From contig NZ_CP042435.1 of the NCBI RefSeq assembly GCF_007971225.1, forward strand, positions 1,925,501 to 1,989,500: a stretch of 64,000 bases of DNA, read 5' to 3'. The notes below the pieces were generated by a model. It was not told where the DNA came from. It saw only the letters and a program-made list of their open reading frames with translations, and searched no databases. Shown here piece after piece: positions 26,780 through 36,179 of this stretch. Every line of letters starts with the position of its first letter. Position 1 is the stretch's first letter. Origin of the DNA: Panacibacter ginsenosidivorans. Lineage in GTDB: Bacteria > Bacteroidota > Bacteroidia > Chitinophagales > Chitinophagaceae. A program made the position numbers and the translations under genes.

Positions 26780-27616
26780 ATGTTACACATCGTTTTCCAG
26801 GAAGCAGATACTGCAGTATTGCAAAAAGCTATTGAGTTAGACGAAACAATAGCCGGTGAAGTATGGCAGATCAAAGATGATTTTGCTGTTGGTCCAGTTG
26901 AAGGCATTTATGAAACAGAAGGTTACCAGGCAAGAAGGGATTGGTGGAAAATGTTGCTTGAATCTTCTCCGTATACAGAGCAAATAGACTTGGTCGACGA
27001 TAAAATGACCGTGCATAATCTCTTAAAAAAATTAGAAGAAGAACCCGAACTGGAAGTATGGATCTGGCTGGGGCAAAACCAACATGATGTCTGTGGTTAC
27101 TATTGGATGATGAGCCAGTTAAAAGATTACCAGGGAAGGATATTTGTATTATACATGAACAACCTGCCTTTTATAAATGAAAAGGGTGGAATATTTTACC
27201 CAACTGCTTTACACGAAATTCAGCCAAAAGAATTTTTAAAAGCAAAGAAGCTGGCAAGACCAATAACATTGAGCGAGTTTGAAATAGACCCTGATGAATG
27301 GAAGAAACTCTGCAGTGAAAATGGCATGGTGCGAATACTGGAAGGCGGTAAAAAGATCGCCAGTAAAGAAGCAGATTTTTATGATAAAGAGATTCTTAGT
27401 GCAGTAAATACCGAACCTCAAAAACTGCATAAGTTGTTAGGCAATATGTTCGGCAAAATGAAAATAAAAACAGGCGATGTTTTCTTGGTATGGCGCATAA
27501 AAGAATTGATCAATGCAGGGAAATTAGAAGCCGGCGGCGATTGGGCAAAAGGCTGGAAAGAGATTACTATAAAGCTTGCCGGCGCTCCTGTACAAACTGA
27601 AGTTGTTACTGAATAA
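26780..27616 (+). CDS. DUF1835 / DUF3658 domain protein
   Basis: 278 residues from the ATG at 26780 (MLHIVFQEADTAVLQKAI), preceded by GGAGGG; an ATG 18 bases upstream is less likely because the conserved domain begins here. The N-terminal DUF1835 domain (about 1-130) and C-terminal DUF3658 domain (about 150-270) occur together in cytoplasmic proteins of unknown function. Motifs: DDFAVGPVEG, WIWLGQNQHDVCGYYWMM. First gene of a tight three-gene operon (2-base spacing, then ATGA overlap). Confidence 0.82.
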   Translation: MLHIVFQEADTAVLQKAIELDETIAGEVWQIKDDFAVGPVEGIYETEGYQARRDWWKMLLESSPYTEQIDLVDDKMTVHNLLKKLEEEPELEVWIWLGQNQHDVCGYYWMMSQLKDYQGRIFVLYMNNLPFINEKGGIFYPTALHEIQPKEFLKAKKLARPITLSEFEIDPDEWKKLCSENGMVRILEGGKKIASKEADFYDKEILSAVNTEPQKLHKLLGNMFGKMKIKTGDVFLVWRIKELINAGKLEAGGDWAKGWKEITIKLAGAPVQTEVVTE

Positions 27617-27618
27617 TT

Positions 27619-27969
27619 ATGAAACAAATTATACAACTGGAAGAACTTGCCATGCTTCTGTTGAGCATTTATTTTTTCAGCACATTATATTTCGCATGGT
27701 GGTGGTTCCCGGTTTTAATTTTAACGCCTGATTTAAGTATGCTAGGTTACGCTGCAGGAAATAAAGTTGGCGCTATAGTGTATAATTTTTTTCATCACAA
27801 GGCATTGGCAATAGGCGTGTATGTTCTCGGCTGTTATTTGCAGAATGAAATTATACAACTGACTGGTATTATTTTATTTGGTCATTCTTCCATGGACAGG
27901 CTATTTGGTTATGGTTTAAAAACTTTCGCAGGATTTAAATCCACGCATTTAGGAGAGATCGGGAAATGA
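27619..27969 (+). CDS. DUF4260 membrane protein
   Basis: 116 residues with three to four hydrophobic helices. Motifs typical of DUF4260: LEELAMLLLSIYFF, FPVLILTPDLSMLGY, GNKVGAIVYNFFHHKALA and HSSMDRLFGYGLK. Integral inner-membrane protein of unknown role. It starts two bases after the previous stop and overlaps the next start by four bases, so the three genes are translated together. Confidence 0.87.
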   Translation: MKQIIQLEELAMLLLSIYFFSTLYFAWWWFPVLILTPDLSMLGYAAGNKVGAIVYNFFHHKALAIGVYVLGCYLQNEIIQLTGIILFGHSSMDRLFGYGLKTFAGFKSTHLGEIGK

Positions 27970-28355
27970 TCAAGATCAAGCATATACATCATGTAGCAAT
28001 TCTGACTGATAATTATGAGCAGAGTAAAAAATTTTATACAGAAATACTCGGCTTTGAAATTATTGCTGAAACATATCGTGCAGAAAGAAATTCTTACAAA
28101 CTTGATCTTGCAATAAACGGTTTGTATCAAATAGAGTTGTTCTCATTTCCTGATTATCGAGAGCGTGGTTCATATCCTGAATCAAAAGGTCTGCGGCATT
28201 TGGCATTTGCAGTAGATGATGTGGAAGCAAGCACTGCATTTTTAAAAAGTAAAAATGTGGATGTGCAGGATGTAAGAATTGATGAATTGACAGGGAAGAA
28301 ATTTGTATTCTTTATCGATCCAAATGGGCAGCCGTTAGAATTGTATGAAGAATAA
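27966..28355 (+). CDS. VOC family (glyoxalase I-like) metalloprotein
   Basis: 129 residues with two beta-alpha-beta-beta-beta units. Likely metal ligands: His in KIKHIHHVAIL, Glu in IELFSFP, His in GLRHLAFAVDD and Glu in PNGQPLELYEE. The set resembles the SMU1112c/GloA2 group of glyoxalase-like proteins, whose substrates vary. Cytoplasmic. Third gene of the operon with the DUF1835 and DUF4260 genes. Confidence 0.87.
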   Translation: MIKIKHIHHVAILTDNYEQSKKFYTEILGFEIIAETYRAERNSYKLDLAINGLYQIELFSFPDYRERGSYPESKGLRHLAFAVDDVEASTAFLKSKNVDVQDVRIDELTGKKFVFFIDPNGQPLELYEE

Positions 28356-28505
28356 TTTTATAAACAAGCTATGAGTTTTCATGGCATCGCCTGTTGTGTC
28401 ACTCACTTGTACTGGTTGTTCTTTGCTTAGCAATGAAAAGAACGTACAAGAGTGCGACGCAACTAGAGGATTATAGTAGCAATGCAGACTGGCTCAAAAT
28501 ATTTT
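28354..28505. repeat. Interspersed repeat, full element (B/A)
   Basis: TTTTCATGGCATCGCCT, core B at 28393-28412, 31-base loop, core A reversed at 28444-28463, then GACTGGCTCAAAAT. Opposite orientation to the A/B copies. Confidence 0.93.
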
Positions 28506-28539
28506 GAATTTTACTTTTGAATTTTTGACTTGATAAAAG

Positions 28540-31044
28540 ATGGCGAAAGAAAAGAAAGAAATTGATCTCTCAAATGAAAACGGTGTGCAGGGCCAATATA
28601 AAACATGGTTCCTTGATTATGCATCGTATGTAATACTGGAACGTGCCGTGCCTGCTGTGGAGGATGGTTTAAAACCAGTGCAGCGGCGCATTTTGCATGC
28701 CATGAAAGAAATGGATGATGGGCGTTTTAATAAAGTGGCCAACATCATTGGGCAATCGATGCAGTACCACCCTCATGGTGATGCAAGTATTGGTGAAGCA
28801 TTGGTAAACATGGGGCAAAAAGATTTGCTCATAGAAACACAAGGTAACTGGGGTGATGTAAGAACAGGTGATGATGCAGCTGCGCCAAGGTATATAGAAG
28901 CACGTTTATCAAAGTTTGCATTGGAAGTTGCATTCAATGCAAAGACAACGGAATGGCAATTAAGTTATGATGGCCGCAAACAGGAACCTGTTGTACTACC
29001 CATGAAATTTCCATTGGTGCTGGCACAAGGTGCAGATGGTATCGCAGTTGGTTTATCAACGAAAATATTACCGCACAACTTTATCGAATTGTGTGAAGCA
29101 TCGATCAAATATTTGCGTGGCAGAAAGTTTGAATTATTGCCGGATTTTCTTACCGGCGGTATGATGGATGCGAGCAACTACAACGAAGGTAAACGCGGTG
29201 GTAAGATACGGGTGAGAGCAATGATTGAAGAAGTGGACAAGAAAACACTGGTAATCAAAAGTGTGCCCTATGGTGTTACCACGTCGAGCCTGATGGATTC
29301 CATAGTAAAGGCCAATGACCAGGGCAAGATCAAAATAAAAAAAGTTACAGATGCTACTGCAAAAGATGTAGAGATACAGATTGAATTAGCAGCTGGTATT
29401 TCTCCAGACATTACTATTGATGCTTTATACGCATTTACCGATTGCGAAGTGAGCATCTCTCCTAACTGTTGTGTGATCGTGGAGAATAAACCACGTTTCC
29501 TCGGCGTGCATGAACTGTTGCGCATTTCAGCAGATAACACTAAAGATTTATTGCAGAAAGAACTGCAAATAAAACTTGCTGAACTGGAAGGCAAATGGCA
29601 TTATACTTCTTTGGAGAAAATATTCTTTGAAGAAAAGATCTATAAAGAACTTGAACAAAAACATGAAACATGGGACAAAGTAATTGAAGCCATTGATAAA
29701 GCATTTGGCCCTTACAAGAAGAAACTGAAACGTGAGATAAAAAGAGAAGATATAATAAAACTTACAGAGAAACCCGTAAGAAGAATTTATCGTCTTGATA
29801 TTAATGAACTGAATGAACAGATCAAAAATATTGAAGCAGATATTAAGCAGGTAAATTATGATTTAGAACATCTCACAGATTTTGCTGTTGCATACTTCGA
29901 GAATCTCTTAAAAAAATATGGCAAAGGCCGTGAACGCAAAACAGAGATCAAACCTTTTGATACCATAACTGCCAAACAAGTTGCTATTGCCAACACAAAG
30001 ATTTATGTAAACCGTGCAGAAGGCTTTGTGGGAACAGGTTTGAAGAAAGATGAATTGCTTACTGAATGTTCTGATCTTGATGATATCATTGTGTTTACCA
30101 AACGTGGTATCATGAAGATCGTCAAGGTTGCAGACAAAGTCTTTATTGGCAAAGACATTATTCATGCGGCAGTGTTTCTAAAGAATGATGAGCGCACCAC
30201 TTACAACATGATCTACACCGATGGTGATAGTGGCACTAGTTATGCAAAGCGATTCAATGTTACCGGTATCACCCGTGATAAAGAATATGACCTTACAAAA
30301 GGGAGCGACAAAAGTAAAGTCCAATACTTTTCTGCCAATCCAAATGGTGAAGCAGAAGTGGTAAAGATCACATTAAGCCCGAACTGTACTGCACGCAATA
30401 AAGAGTTTGATTATTATTTTGAAGAGCTTGAAATAAAAGGCCGCAGCAGCATGGGCAACCAGGTGGTAAAATATCCTATCCGCTCAGTAAAACTGAAAGA
30501 AAAGGGCAAGTCAACATTGGAAGGCCGCAAGCTTTGGTTTGATGACGTATATGGAAGATTGAACAATGAACAGAAAGGCACATACCTTGGAAGCTTTGAA
30601 GAAGAAAAAATCCTGGTGATTTACAACGATGGCAATTACGAGATCACCGATACAGAACTTACACAGCGTTTTGAAGCAGATAAAATATTGCTGATAGAAA
30701 AATTCAATCCTGAGAAAATTCTTACCGCAGTATATCTTGATAGTGAAAAAGGACAGTATAATGTAAAACGTTTCAAGATTGAGACAACAACCCTGCACAG
30801 TAAATTTTTATTCATCAAAGAAGGTGCAACGCTGGAAGCTATCACTTCAATTGAAGAACCAATTCTTGTAGTGCAAACAGGTCGCGGTCAACAAATACGA
30901 AAAGCAAAATTCAAGATCAATAAAATGGTGGAAGTAATGGGTTGGAAAGCAGTTGGTGCAAAGCTTATGGATTACAGCAAATCTGTTGAGATGGAATGGG
31001 AGAAAAGAGAAGAAGACAATAACAAACAACCTGAATTATTCTAA
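28540..31044 (+). CDS. parC: DNA topoisomerase IV subunit A (ParC/GyrA)
   Basis: 834 residues. Breakage-rejoining subunit of topoisomerase IV. The QRRILHAM, GDASIGEALVNMGQ and APRYIEARLS motifs surround the catalytic tyrosine (about residue 118). The coiled-coil tower covers about 340-470 and a C-terminal beta-pinwheel follows. It lacks the GyrA-box, consistent with ParC. A -7 box TACTTTTG is at 28512-28519. It works with the ParE encoded 2 kb upstream, separated by the DUF1835 operon. Confidence 0.93.
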   Translation: MAKEKKEIDLSNENGVQGQYKTWFLDYASYVILERAVPAVEDGLKPVQRRILHAMKEMDDGRFNKVANIIGQSMQYHPHGDASIGEALVNMGQKDLLIETQGNWGDVRTGDDAAAPRYIEARLSKFALEVAFNAKTTEWQLSYDGRKQEPVVLPMKFPLVLAQGADGIAVGLSTKILPHNFIELCEASIKYLRGRKFELLPDFLTGGMMDASNYNEGKRGGKIRVRAMIEEVDKKTLVIKSVPYGVTTSSLMDSIVKANDQGKIKIKKVTDATAKDVEIQIELAAGISPDITIDALYAFTDCEVSISPNCCVIVENKPRFLGVHELLRISADNTKDLLQKELQIKLAELEGKWHYTSLEKIFFEEKIYKELEQKHETWDKVIEAIDKAFGPYKKKLKREIKREDIIKLTEKPVRRIYRLDINELNEQIKNIEADIKQVNYDLEHLTDFAVAYFENLLKKYGKGRERKTEIKPFDTITAKQVAIANTKIYVNRAEGFVGTGLKKDELLTECSDLDDIIVFTKRGIMKIVKVADKVFIGKDIIHAAVFLKNDERTTYNMIYTDGDSGTSYAKRFNVTGITRDKEYDLTKGSDKSKVQYFSANPNGEAEVVKITLSPNCTARNKEFDYYFEELEIKGRSSMGNQVVKYPIRSVKLKEKGKSTLEGRKLWFDDVYGRLNNEQKGTYLGSFEEEKILVIYNDGNYEITDTELTQRFEADKILLIEKFNPEKILTAVYLDSEKGQYNVKRFKIETTTLHSKFLFIKEGATLEAITSIEEPILVVQTGRGQQIRKAKFKINKMVEVMGWKAVGAKLMDYSKSVEMEWEKREEDNNKQPELF

Positions 31045-31062
31045 CATCGGGGAAGTGTTGGC

Positions 31063-31126
31063 ATGATTTTGTTGGTACTCAGCTGTTGAATAGCTATCAA
31101 GCTTTGGTTGCGTCGCACACTTATAC
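31063..31126 (+). repeat. Interspersed repeat, left half, core A variant
   Basis: GTACTCAGCTG, TATCAAGCTTTG, core A (CACACTTATAC variant) at 31107-31126. Opens the bracket closed at 33098. Confidence 0.88.
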
Positions 31127-31158
31127 TGTAGAATTTGAAATAAACATAAAATCATCGT

Positions 31159-31983
31159 ATGCAAAATAATCATCGTCATGTAATCATTATTCTCGCAGCC
31201 TGTGTGTTGTTCATGGCAAGCTGTGTAAGCAAAAAGAAATATTTGGAATCACAGGTTGCTATCCGTTATCTCAAATATGACAGTACACAGCTTGCCAATA
31301 AAGTAAACAGTTTAACTACAACAGTTACTGATCTGCAACAGCAGGTTGCAGACCAAAAAAAGCTGATAGCAGATCTGCAAAAAAAGAATGCAGACCTGCA
31401 GGCTTCTGCATCTTTTACACAAACAGAATTAACACAAAGACAAAAAGAATTACAGGAGCAGCAACAGAAGCTTACGCAACTGCAAAACTTACTCGATCAG
31501 CAGAAACAAAAATCTGAAGAGCTGAGAAAGAAAATGGCAGATGCATTGAGTGGCTTTGCTGCAAGTGATCTTACTGTAACACAAAAGAATGGCAAAGTAT
31601 ATGTAAGCCTTAGTGAGAATTTATTATTTCCATCCGGCAGCGCTGCGGTAAATGCACAAGGCAAAGAAGCGTTGGGTAAACTTGCCGGTGTATTAAATGC
31701 AAATGCCGATATCAGCATAAACATTGAAGGTCATACAGATTCTATTCCTATTCGTAAAACGTATGAAGATAACTGGGCATTAAGTCTTGCACGTTCCGCA
31801 TCAATTGTAAGAATACTAACAAAAGACTATAATGTTGACCCTGTAAGAGTAATTGCATCCGGACATAGTGAATATGATCCTGTTGAATCTAACTCCACTG
31901 CAGAAGGCAGGGCAAAGAACAGGAGAACCGAAATTATACTTTCACCAAAACTTGATGAGTTGTATAAACTACTCGAACAATAA
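31159..31983 (+). CDS. OmpA family lipoprotein
   Basis: 274 residues. Lipobox ASC with Cys near residue 22, then a long coiled coil (about 45-130, rich in Gln/Leu/Lys heptads), then an OmpA-C peptidoglycan-binding domain: LLFPSGSAAVNAQGKEAL, INIEGHTDSIPI, NWALSLARSASIVRIL and GRAKNRRTEIIL. It should tether the outer membrane to peptidoglycan. Separated by 42 bases, containing a hairpin, from the hydrolase gene. Confidence 0.92.
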   Translation: MQNNHRHVIIILAACVLFMASCVSKKKYLESQVAIRYLKYDSTQLANKVNSLTTTVTDLQQQVADQKKLIADLQKKNADLQASASFTQTELTQRQKELQEQQQKLTQLQNLLDQQKQKSEELRKKMADALSGFAASDLTVTQKNGKVYVSLSENLLFPSGSAAVNAQGKEALGKLAGVLNANADISINIEGHTDSIPIRKTYEDNWALSLARSASIVRILTKDYNVDPVRVIASGHSEYDPVESNSTAEGRAKNRRTEIILSPKLDELYKLLEQ

Positions 31984-31997
31984 AAAAAGCGTGATTA

Positions 31998-32021
31998 GTG
32001 TTTTGCATTAAGACAAAACAC
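31998..32021 (+). promoter_or_regulatory. Hairpin in the ribosome-binding region of the hydrolase gene
   Basis: Perfect 8-base stem GTGTTTTG/CAAAACAC with an 8-base loop, ending four bases before the ATG. It could limit translation of the downstream gene or be an mRNA processing site. Confidence 0.4.
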
Positions 32022-32025
32022 GATA

Positions 32026-33051
32026 ATGAAAAAGCTAGTCAAATTCTTTACTTACGCTTTGTTGCTTTGCATCATTATTTTCTTATTCCTCATTTTTTTT
32101 CCAAGAAATTATGATGTTCCTCAGCTACAGGAAAGAAAAAGTACGCAATACTGGAATCTAAGTGACAGATCAAAAATTGCATACACACTTCTTTCTGCGA
32201 AAGGTGTAAAAAAGCCTTATCCAATAATTTATTTACATGGTGGGCCTGGCGGATTTATTTCTGATAATACCATAACAATGCTGCAACCACTTGCAGATAG
32301 TGGCTATGAAGTTTACATGTACGATCAGATTGGCAGCGGCAGATCATCAAGACTAGAAAATATTAGAGACTACACTGTACAAAAACATATTGATGACCTA
32401 AATGAGATCATTAAAAATATTGGCGCTGAAAAAGTAATATTAATTGGTCAGTCGTGGGGAGCAATTTTAGCTACGTTATTCACTGCAGACAATAAGGACA
32501 AGATCGAAAAGCTTATACTAACATGTCCCGGTCCTGTTTATCCTTATCATAGCGAATTGGCAACAGTAAAACCACCTGATAGATTGCATTTAAAAGATCC
32601 AATGCTTTCAAATGCAGACGGAAATAAAAAAGCAAATAATGTTAGAACAAAAACAATGTCCTTCATTGCAACAACATTTGGTAAAAAGCTTGCTTCAGAT
32701 GAACAAGCAGATGCTTTTGCATCTTATTTGAATTATGAAGTAAACAAATCCTGTGTATGTGATACATCTAATGTATTAAAAGAAGAAGCGGGCAGCGGTT
32801 ATTACGCGCAATTAATGACGTATTTAGACCTTACTAAAATCAAAGACCCACGAAATAAATTTAAAAATCTCGATACTAAAGTTTTAGTAATGAAAGGTCA
32901 ATGCGATAACCAAAAATGGGGGTTCACCAACGAATACTTACAGCTTTTTAAAAACAGTAAATTAACTGTTATTCCGGGTGCAGGACATTTCATTTATGTT
33001 GAACAACCTGCATTATATATAAAAACCATTCAGAGTTTTTTGAGCGAGTAA
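32026..33051 (+). CDS. Alpha/beta hydrolase, proline-iminopeptidase-like
   Basis: 341 residues. An N-terminal hydrophobic helix (about 7-27) anchors the protein or acts as an uncleaved signal. Motifs: YLHGGPGGF (oxyanion loop), LIGQSWGAILA with the nucleophile Ser, VMKGQCDNQKWG with the likely Asp and PGAGHFIYVEQP with the catalytic His. The HGGPGG signature places it with the S33 prolyl aminopeptidase group, but true peptidase activity is not assured. Probably cotranscribed with the OmpA gene. Confidence 0.85.
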   Translation: MKKLVKFFTYALLLCIIIFLFLIFFPRNYDVPQLQERKSTQYWNLSDRSKIAYTLLSAKGVKKPYPIIYLHGGPGGFISDNTITMLQPLADSGYEVYMYDQIGSGRSSRLENIRDYTVQKHIDDLNEIIKNIGAEKVILIGQSWGAILATLFTADNKDKIEKLILTCPGPVYPYHSELATVKPPDRLHLKDPMLSNADGNKKANNVRTKTMSFIATTFGKKLASDEQADAFASYLNYEVNKSCVCDTSNVLKEEAGSGYYAQLMTYLDLTKIKDPRNKFKNLDTKVLVMKGQCDNQKWGFTNEYLQLFKNSKLTVIPGAGHFIYVEQPALYIKTIQSFLSE

Positions 33052-33079
33052 GAAGTTTTTGCTGCCATAACATCTATCT

Positions 33080-33140
33080 GCACAAGAGTGCGACGCAAGA
33101 GGCGATGCCATGAAATACTTAAGCCGGGCTTATAAAAATT
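33080..33140 (-). repeat. Interspersed repeat, right half, core A
   Basis: Core A reversed (GCACAAGAG variant) at 33080-33098, GGCGATGCC, AAGCCGGGCTTATAAAAA. Just upstream of the icd promoter. Confidence 0.92.
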
Positions 33141-33146
33141 GTTTGT

Positions 33147-33176
33147 TTTGTATAAAACCTTAAACTGTTACATTTG
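33147..33176 (+). promoter_or_regulatory. Bacteroidota-type promoter for icd
   Basis: -33 TTTG at 33147-33150, 18-base spacer, -7 TACATTTG at 33169-33176, 36 bases before the ATG. Confidence 0.75.
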
Positions 33177-33212
33177 CAGTCCCGTTTTAACCAACCAAAA
33201 AATCGAACGAGC

Positions 33213-34445
33213 ATGAGCCAAAAAATTAAAGTTACCAATCCCGTAGTGGAACTTGACGGAGATGAAATGACACGCATTATCTGGAAGTTTATAAAAGATA
33301 AACTGATTCTTCCTTATGTTGATGTTGATATTAAATACTATGATCTTGGAATGGAATACCGCGATGAAACCAACGACCAGGTTACTGTTGACGCAGCCAA
33401 CGCAATTAAACAATATGGTGTTGGTATCAAGTGTGCAACTATAACACCTGATGAAGCACGTGTGGAAGAATTTAAACTAAAACAAATGTGGAAGAGTCCG
33501 AACGGTACTATCCGCAACATTCTTGATGGCACTGTGTTTCGTGAGCCAATCGTTTGTAAGAATGTACCGCGTTTGGTTCCTAACTGGACTGCACCAATTT
33601 GTATAGGTCGTCATGCTTTTGGTGATCAATATCGTGCAACAGATTTTGTTACAAAAGGTAAAGGAAAACTTACCATAAAATTTGAAGGCGAAGATGGAAC
33701 AAAACAGGAGTTTGAAGTGTTCAATTTCAAAGGTGATGGCGTTGCTCTTGCAATGTATAACACAGATGAAAGCATCAAAGGTTTTGCAAGAAGCTGTTTC
33801 AACACTGCATTACAAAAGAAATGGCCTTTGTATCTTTCTACAAAAAATACCATTCTTAAAAAATACGATGGCCGCTTTAAAGATATTTTTGAAGAGATCT
33901 ACCAGAATGAATTTAAAGCTTTGTATGCAGAAGCAGGTATTACTTATGAGCATCGTTTGATCGATGACATGGTTGCATCTGCATTAAAATGGAATGGCAA
34001 TTTTGTTTGGGCTTGTAAGAATTATGATGGCGATGTACAGAGCGATACTGTTGCACAGGGTTTTGGTTCATTGGGTTTAATGACATCAACACTTGTAACA
34101 CCTGATGGAAAGATCATGGAAGCAGAAGCTGCGCATGGAACGGTTACACGTCATTATCGTGAACACCAGAAAGGCAAACCAACTTCTACAAATCCTATAG
34201 CATCAATTTTTGCATGGACAAGAGGTCTTGAATTCCGCGGCAAGCTTGATAGCAACCAGGAGCTTATAGATTTCTGTCATGCACTTGAAGCAGTTTGTGT
34301 AGAAACTGTTGAAAGTGGTAAGATGACAAAAGATCTTGCAGTTTGCATTTATGGCAATAAAGTAAATCACGGCGAACATTATTTATATACCGAAGAATTT
34401 CTTGATGCTTTGGATGTAAATCTAAAAGCAAAACGTGGTAAATAA
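33213..34445 (+). CDS. icd: NADP-dependent isocitrate dehydrogenase, eukaryotic-type
   Basis: 410 residues; oxidatively decarboxylates isocitrate to 2-oxoglutarate. It belongs to the class of human IDH1/IDH2 rather than the E. coli class: [32 protein letters not shown], and [15 protein letters not shown], where Arg133 matches Arg132 of human IDH1. Further signatures: [22 protein letters not shown]. The start at 33213 is chosen over an upstream TTG because that TTG lies inside the -7 box. A terminator follows. Confidence 0.95.
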   Translation: MSQKIKVTNPVVELDGDEMTRIIWKFIKDKLILPYVDVDIKYYDLGMEYRDETNDQVTVDAANAIKQYGVGIKCATITPDEARVEEFKLKQMWKSPNGTIRNILDGTVFREPIVCKNVPRLVPNWTAPICIGRHAFGDQYRATDFVTKGKGKLTIKFEGEDGTKQEFEVFNFKGDGVALAMYNTDESIKGFARSCFNTALQKKWPLYLSTKNTILKKYDGRFKDIFEEIYQNEFKALYAEAGITYEHRLIDDMVASALKWNGNFVWACKNYDGDVQSDTVAQGFGSLGLMTSTLVTPDGKIMEAEAAHGTVTRHYREHQKGKPTSTNPIASIFAWTRGLEFRGKLDSNQELIDFCHALEAVCVETVESGKMTKDLAVCIYGNKVNHGEHYLYTEEFLDALDVNLKAKRGK

Positions 34446-34466
34446 ACTTCCTATATTTTTTACGAG

Positions 34467-34492
34467 CCTCGTTTTTTAACGAGGTTTTTTTA
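34467..34492 (+). terminator. Rho-independent terminator after icd
   Basis: CCTCGTT/AACGAGG stem with a T4 loop, then eight T. The T-run overlaps the outer end of the next half-element. Confidence 0.88.
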
Positions 34493-34550
34493 TTTTATGC
34501 AGCAGGCCGCATTATTACTATTGAGCTTCTCTTGCGTCGCACTCTTGTGC
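34487..34550 (+). repeat. Interspersed repeat, left half, core A variant
   Basis: T-run, CAGGCCGCATTATTACTATTGAGC as outer block, core A ending TTGTGC at 34532-34550. Opens the bracket closed at 35312. Confidence 0.9.
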
Positions 34551-34681
34551 CGCTTTCACATTATTCAACTGAAAGTTTCAGCGGCATCACGCCAAAGGCG
34601 TTGATACGTTCAAAACATTATTGAGCAATTAAATTAAAAAATGAATGCAACAATAAAAGGCATGATGCTGTCAATATTTAC

Positions 34682-35257
34682 ATGAAGAAAATTTACTTGC
34701 CATTCATGTTTTCTATTTTTGCATTTTTATCCAATGCGCAATACAAAAAAATTGAACTAAGAAGTTCTGTTGGTTATATATCAGATGCGCAGATCTATAC
34801 TACTCTTGACAAAAGCACTTATTCTTTCTTTGGTTCGTTGTTCAGCAAAGATCAAAAGAATTTCAGGCTTACTGATTATGGAACTTATTCGCAGGACCTG
34901 TTGTTCAGTTTAAGTGATCCGCATTTTCAACTTACCTATTCTTATGTTTTTGAGCGGTTGAAGATTACAGATTATTCAGGCATAAATATTACTACGTACA
35001 AAAGAAATATGAACACAGCGCTTACAGGATTACATTATAACTATGTAATGAAACCGAAGTTCAGTGTCTATTCAGGTGCAGAGTTTGGTTTAAGATTTAA
35101 TTCTTATACAGGACAGACAGATAAAACACCGATCACACAATTTGCTTACCAGATTGTTGGTGGCGGTATTCGCTACGGTAAAGCGTTTGCAGGTTTTACA
35201 GAACTTGGTTTTGGTGCCAAAGGCTGGATACATACAGGCATTTCAGTTTCGTTCTGA
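34682..35257 (+). CDS. Small outer-membrane beta-barrel-like protein
   Basis: 191 residues with a signal peptide ending at NA-Q (about residue 19). The mature part alternates polar and hydrophobic residues in strands (FQLTYSYVFERLKI, FSVYSGAEFGLRFNSY, IRYGKAFAGFTELGFGAKG) and ends in aromatic Phe (ISVSF), the usual end of outer-membrane barrels. Function unknown; a porin-like or structural role is likely. It is the only gene within the half-element pair 34532/35293. Confidence 0.7.
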   Translation: MKKIYLPFMFSIFAFLSNAQYKKIELRSSVGYISDAQIYTTLDKSTYSFFGSLFSKDQKNFRLTDYGTYSQDLLFSLSDPHFQLTYSYVFERLKITDYSGINITTYKRNMNTALTGLHYNYVMKPKFSVYSGAEFGLRFNSYTGQTDKTPITQFAYQIVGGGIRYGKAFAGFTELGFGAKGWIHTGISVSF

Positions 35258-35292
35258 TAAATATTCGTTGAATGCTGCGCAAAGTTCAAAGC

Positions 35293-35350
35293 GTACAAGT
35301 GAGTGACACAACAAGCTATGAGTAAAGAATAGAAAGCCCGCAAAAAAATT
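35293..35350 (-). repeat. Interspersed repeat, right half, core B
   Basis: Core B reversed at 35293-35312, AAGCTATGAG block, AAAGCCCGCAAAAAAA end. In a convergent gap. Confidence 0.9.
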
Positions 35351-36155
35351 ATTCAAAGGTTATCCGCACGGTTTGATATAACAAACGGTTCTGCATGTTG
35401 GAAGTATTTGCATATTTCTGCAGACCAAATAAACCCGCTACATTTCCTTTATTGATTGCAATCTCCAAATAACCCGCAGCATTAAAGAATGCAAGGTTTT
35501 CACCGGGTTGTACAGAAGCATAATGATCGCTGATCTTTGTAATGAATTCGCTGTTGCGCATCAATACAATTTTGAATTTTCGGTTACGCCGGATTTCTTC
35601 AAATTCTTCTTTGGTAAGATTTAAAACAACATTTTCAAAGTTGTCTATATAGATGATCTGGCTGTCTATCCAATCATTTCCGACAGCAGAACGCATAGGA
35701 TATTTTTCGTCTATCTCTGTTATAGAAGAAACATTGGTAAGCTTTGCACCTGTGATCATTTTATGGATACATGCTGCAATAACTTTTGTACAATCAAGCA
35801 ACGAAACAGCATCCCCAATATCTATTGCATTTATGTTTTCAGGCCTGGTGCGGGTTATCATTGTAAGCATACCATTATCAGGACAAATAATATACTGATC
35901 TCCATATTCTGCCAGCAATAAATATTTAAGTGGCTTTTCAAAAAAATTCACCATGATAAGATGAAAAGTATCTGCCGGGAAATATTTAAACGCATTGCCG
36001 CAAACATAGGCTGCCTGCTGATAATCATAAGGAGAAAGTTGATGAGAGATATCAGCAATAGTGCAATCGGGTATAGCAGAAATAAGCTGGCCTTTTATGG
36101 CGCCAACCAGGTAATCATTAAGGCCAATATCGCTGGAAAAAGTTATTACAGGCAT
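35349..36155 (-). CDS. SAM hydrolase (DUF62 family)
   Basis: 268 residues. Members of this family (SAM hydroxide adenosyltransferases, related to fluorinase and chlorinase) split S-adenosylmethionine into adenosine and methionine. Motifs: ITFSSDIGLNDYLVGAIKG at the start (conserved Asp for ribose binding), IADISHQLSPYDYQQAAYV, CPDNGMLT and IIYIDNFENVVLNL. Length is typical. The physiological role is unclear. It precedes an SDR gene 24 bases upstream on the same strand, so the two form an operon. Confidence 0.9.
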   Translation of the reverse strand: MPVITFSSDIGLNDYLVGAIKGQLISAIPDCTIADISHQLSPYDYQQAAYVCGNAFKYFPADTFHLIMVNFFEKPLKYLLLAEYGDQYIICPDNGMLTMITRTRPENINAIDIGDAVSLLDCTKVIAACIHKMITGAKLTNVSSITEIDEKYPMRSAVGNDWIDSQIIYIDNFENVVLNLTKEEFEEIRRNRKFKIVLMRNSEFITKISDHYASVQPGENLAFFNAAGYLEIAINKGNVAGLFGLQKYANTSNMQNRLLYQTVRITFE

Positions 36156-36179
36156 GCGTAATCAGCAAATATGAAACAT

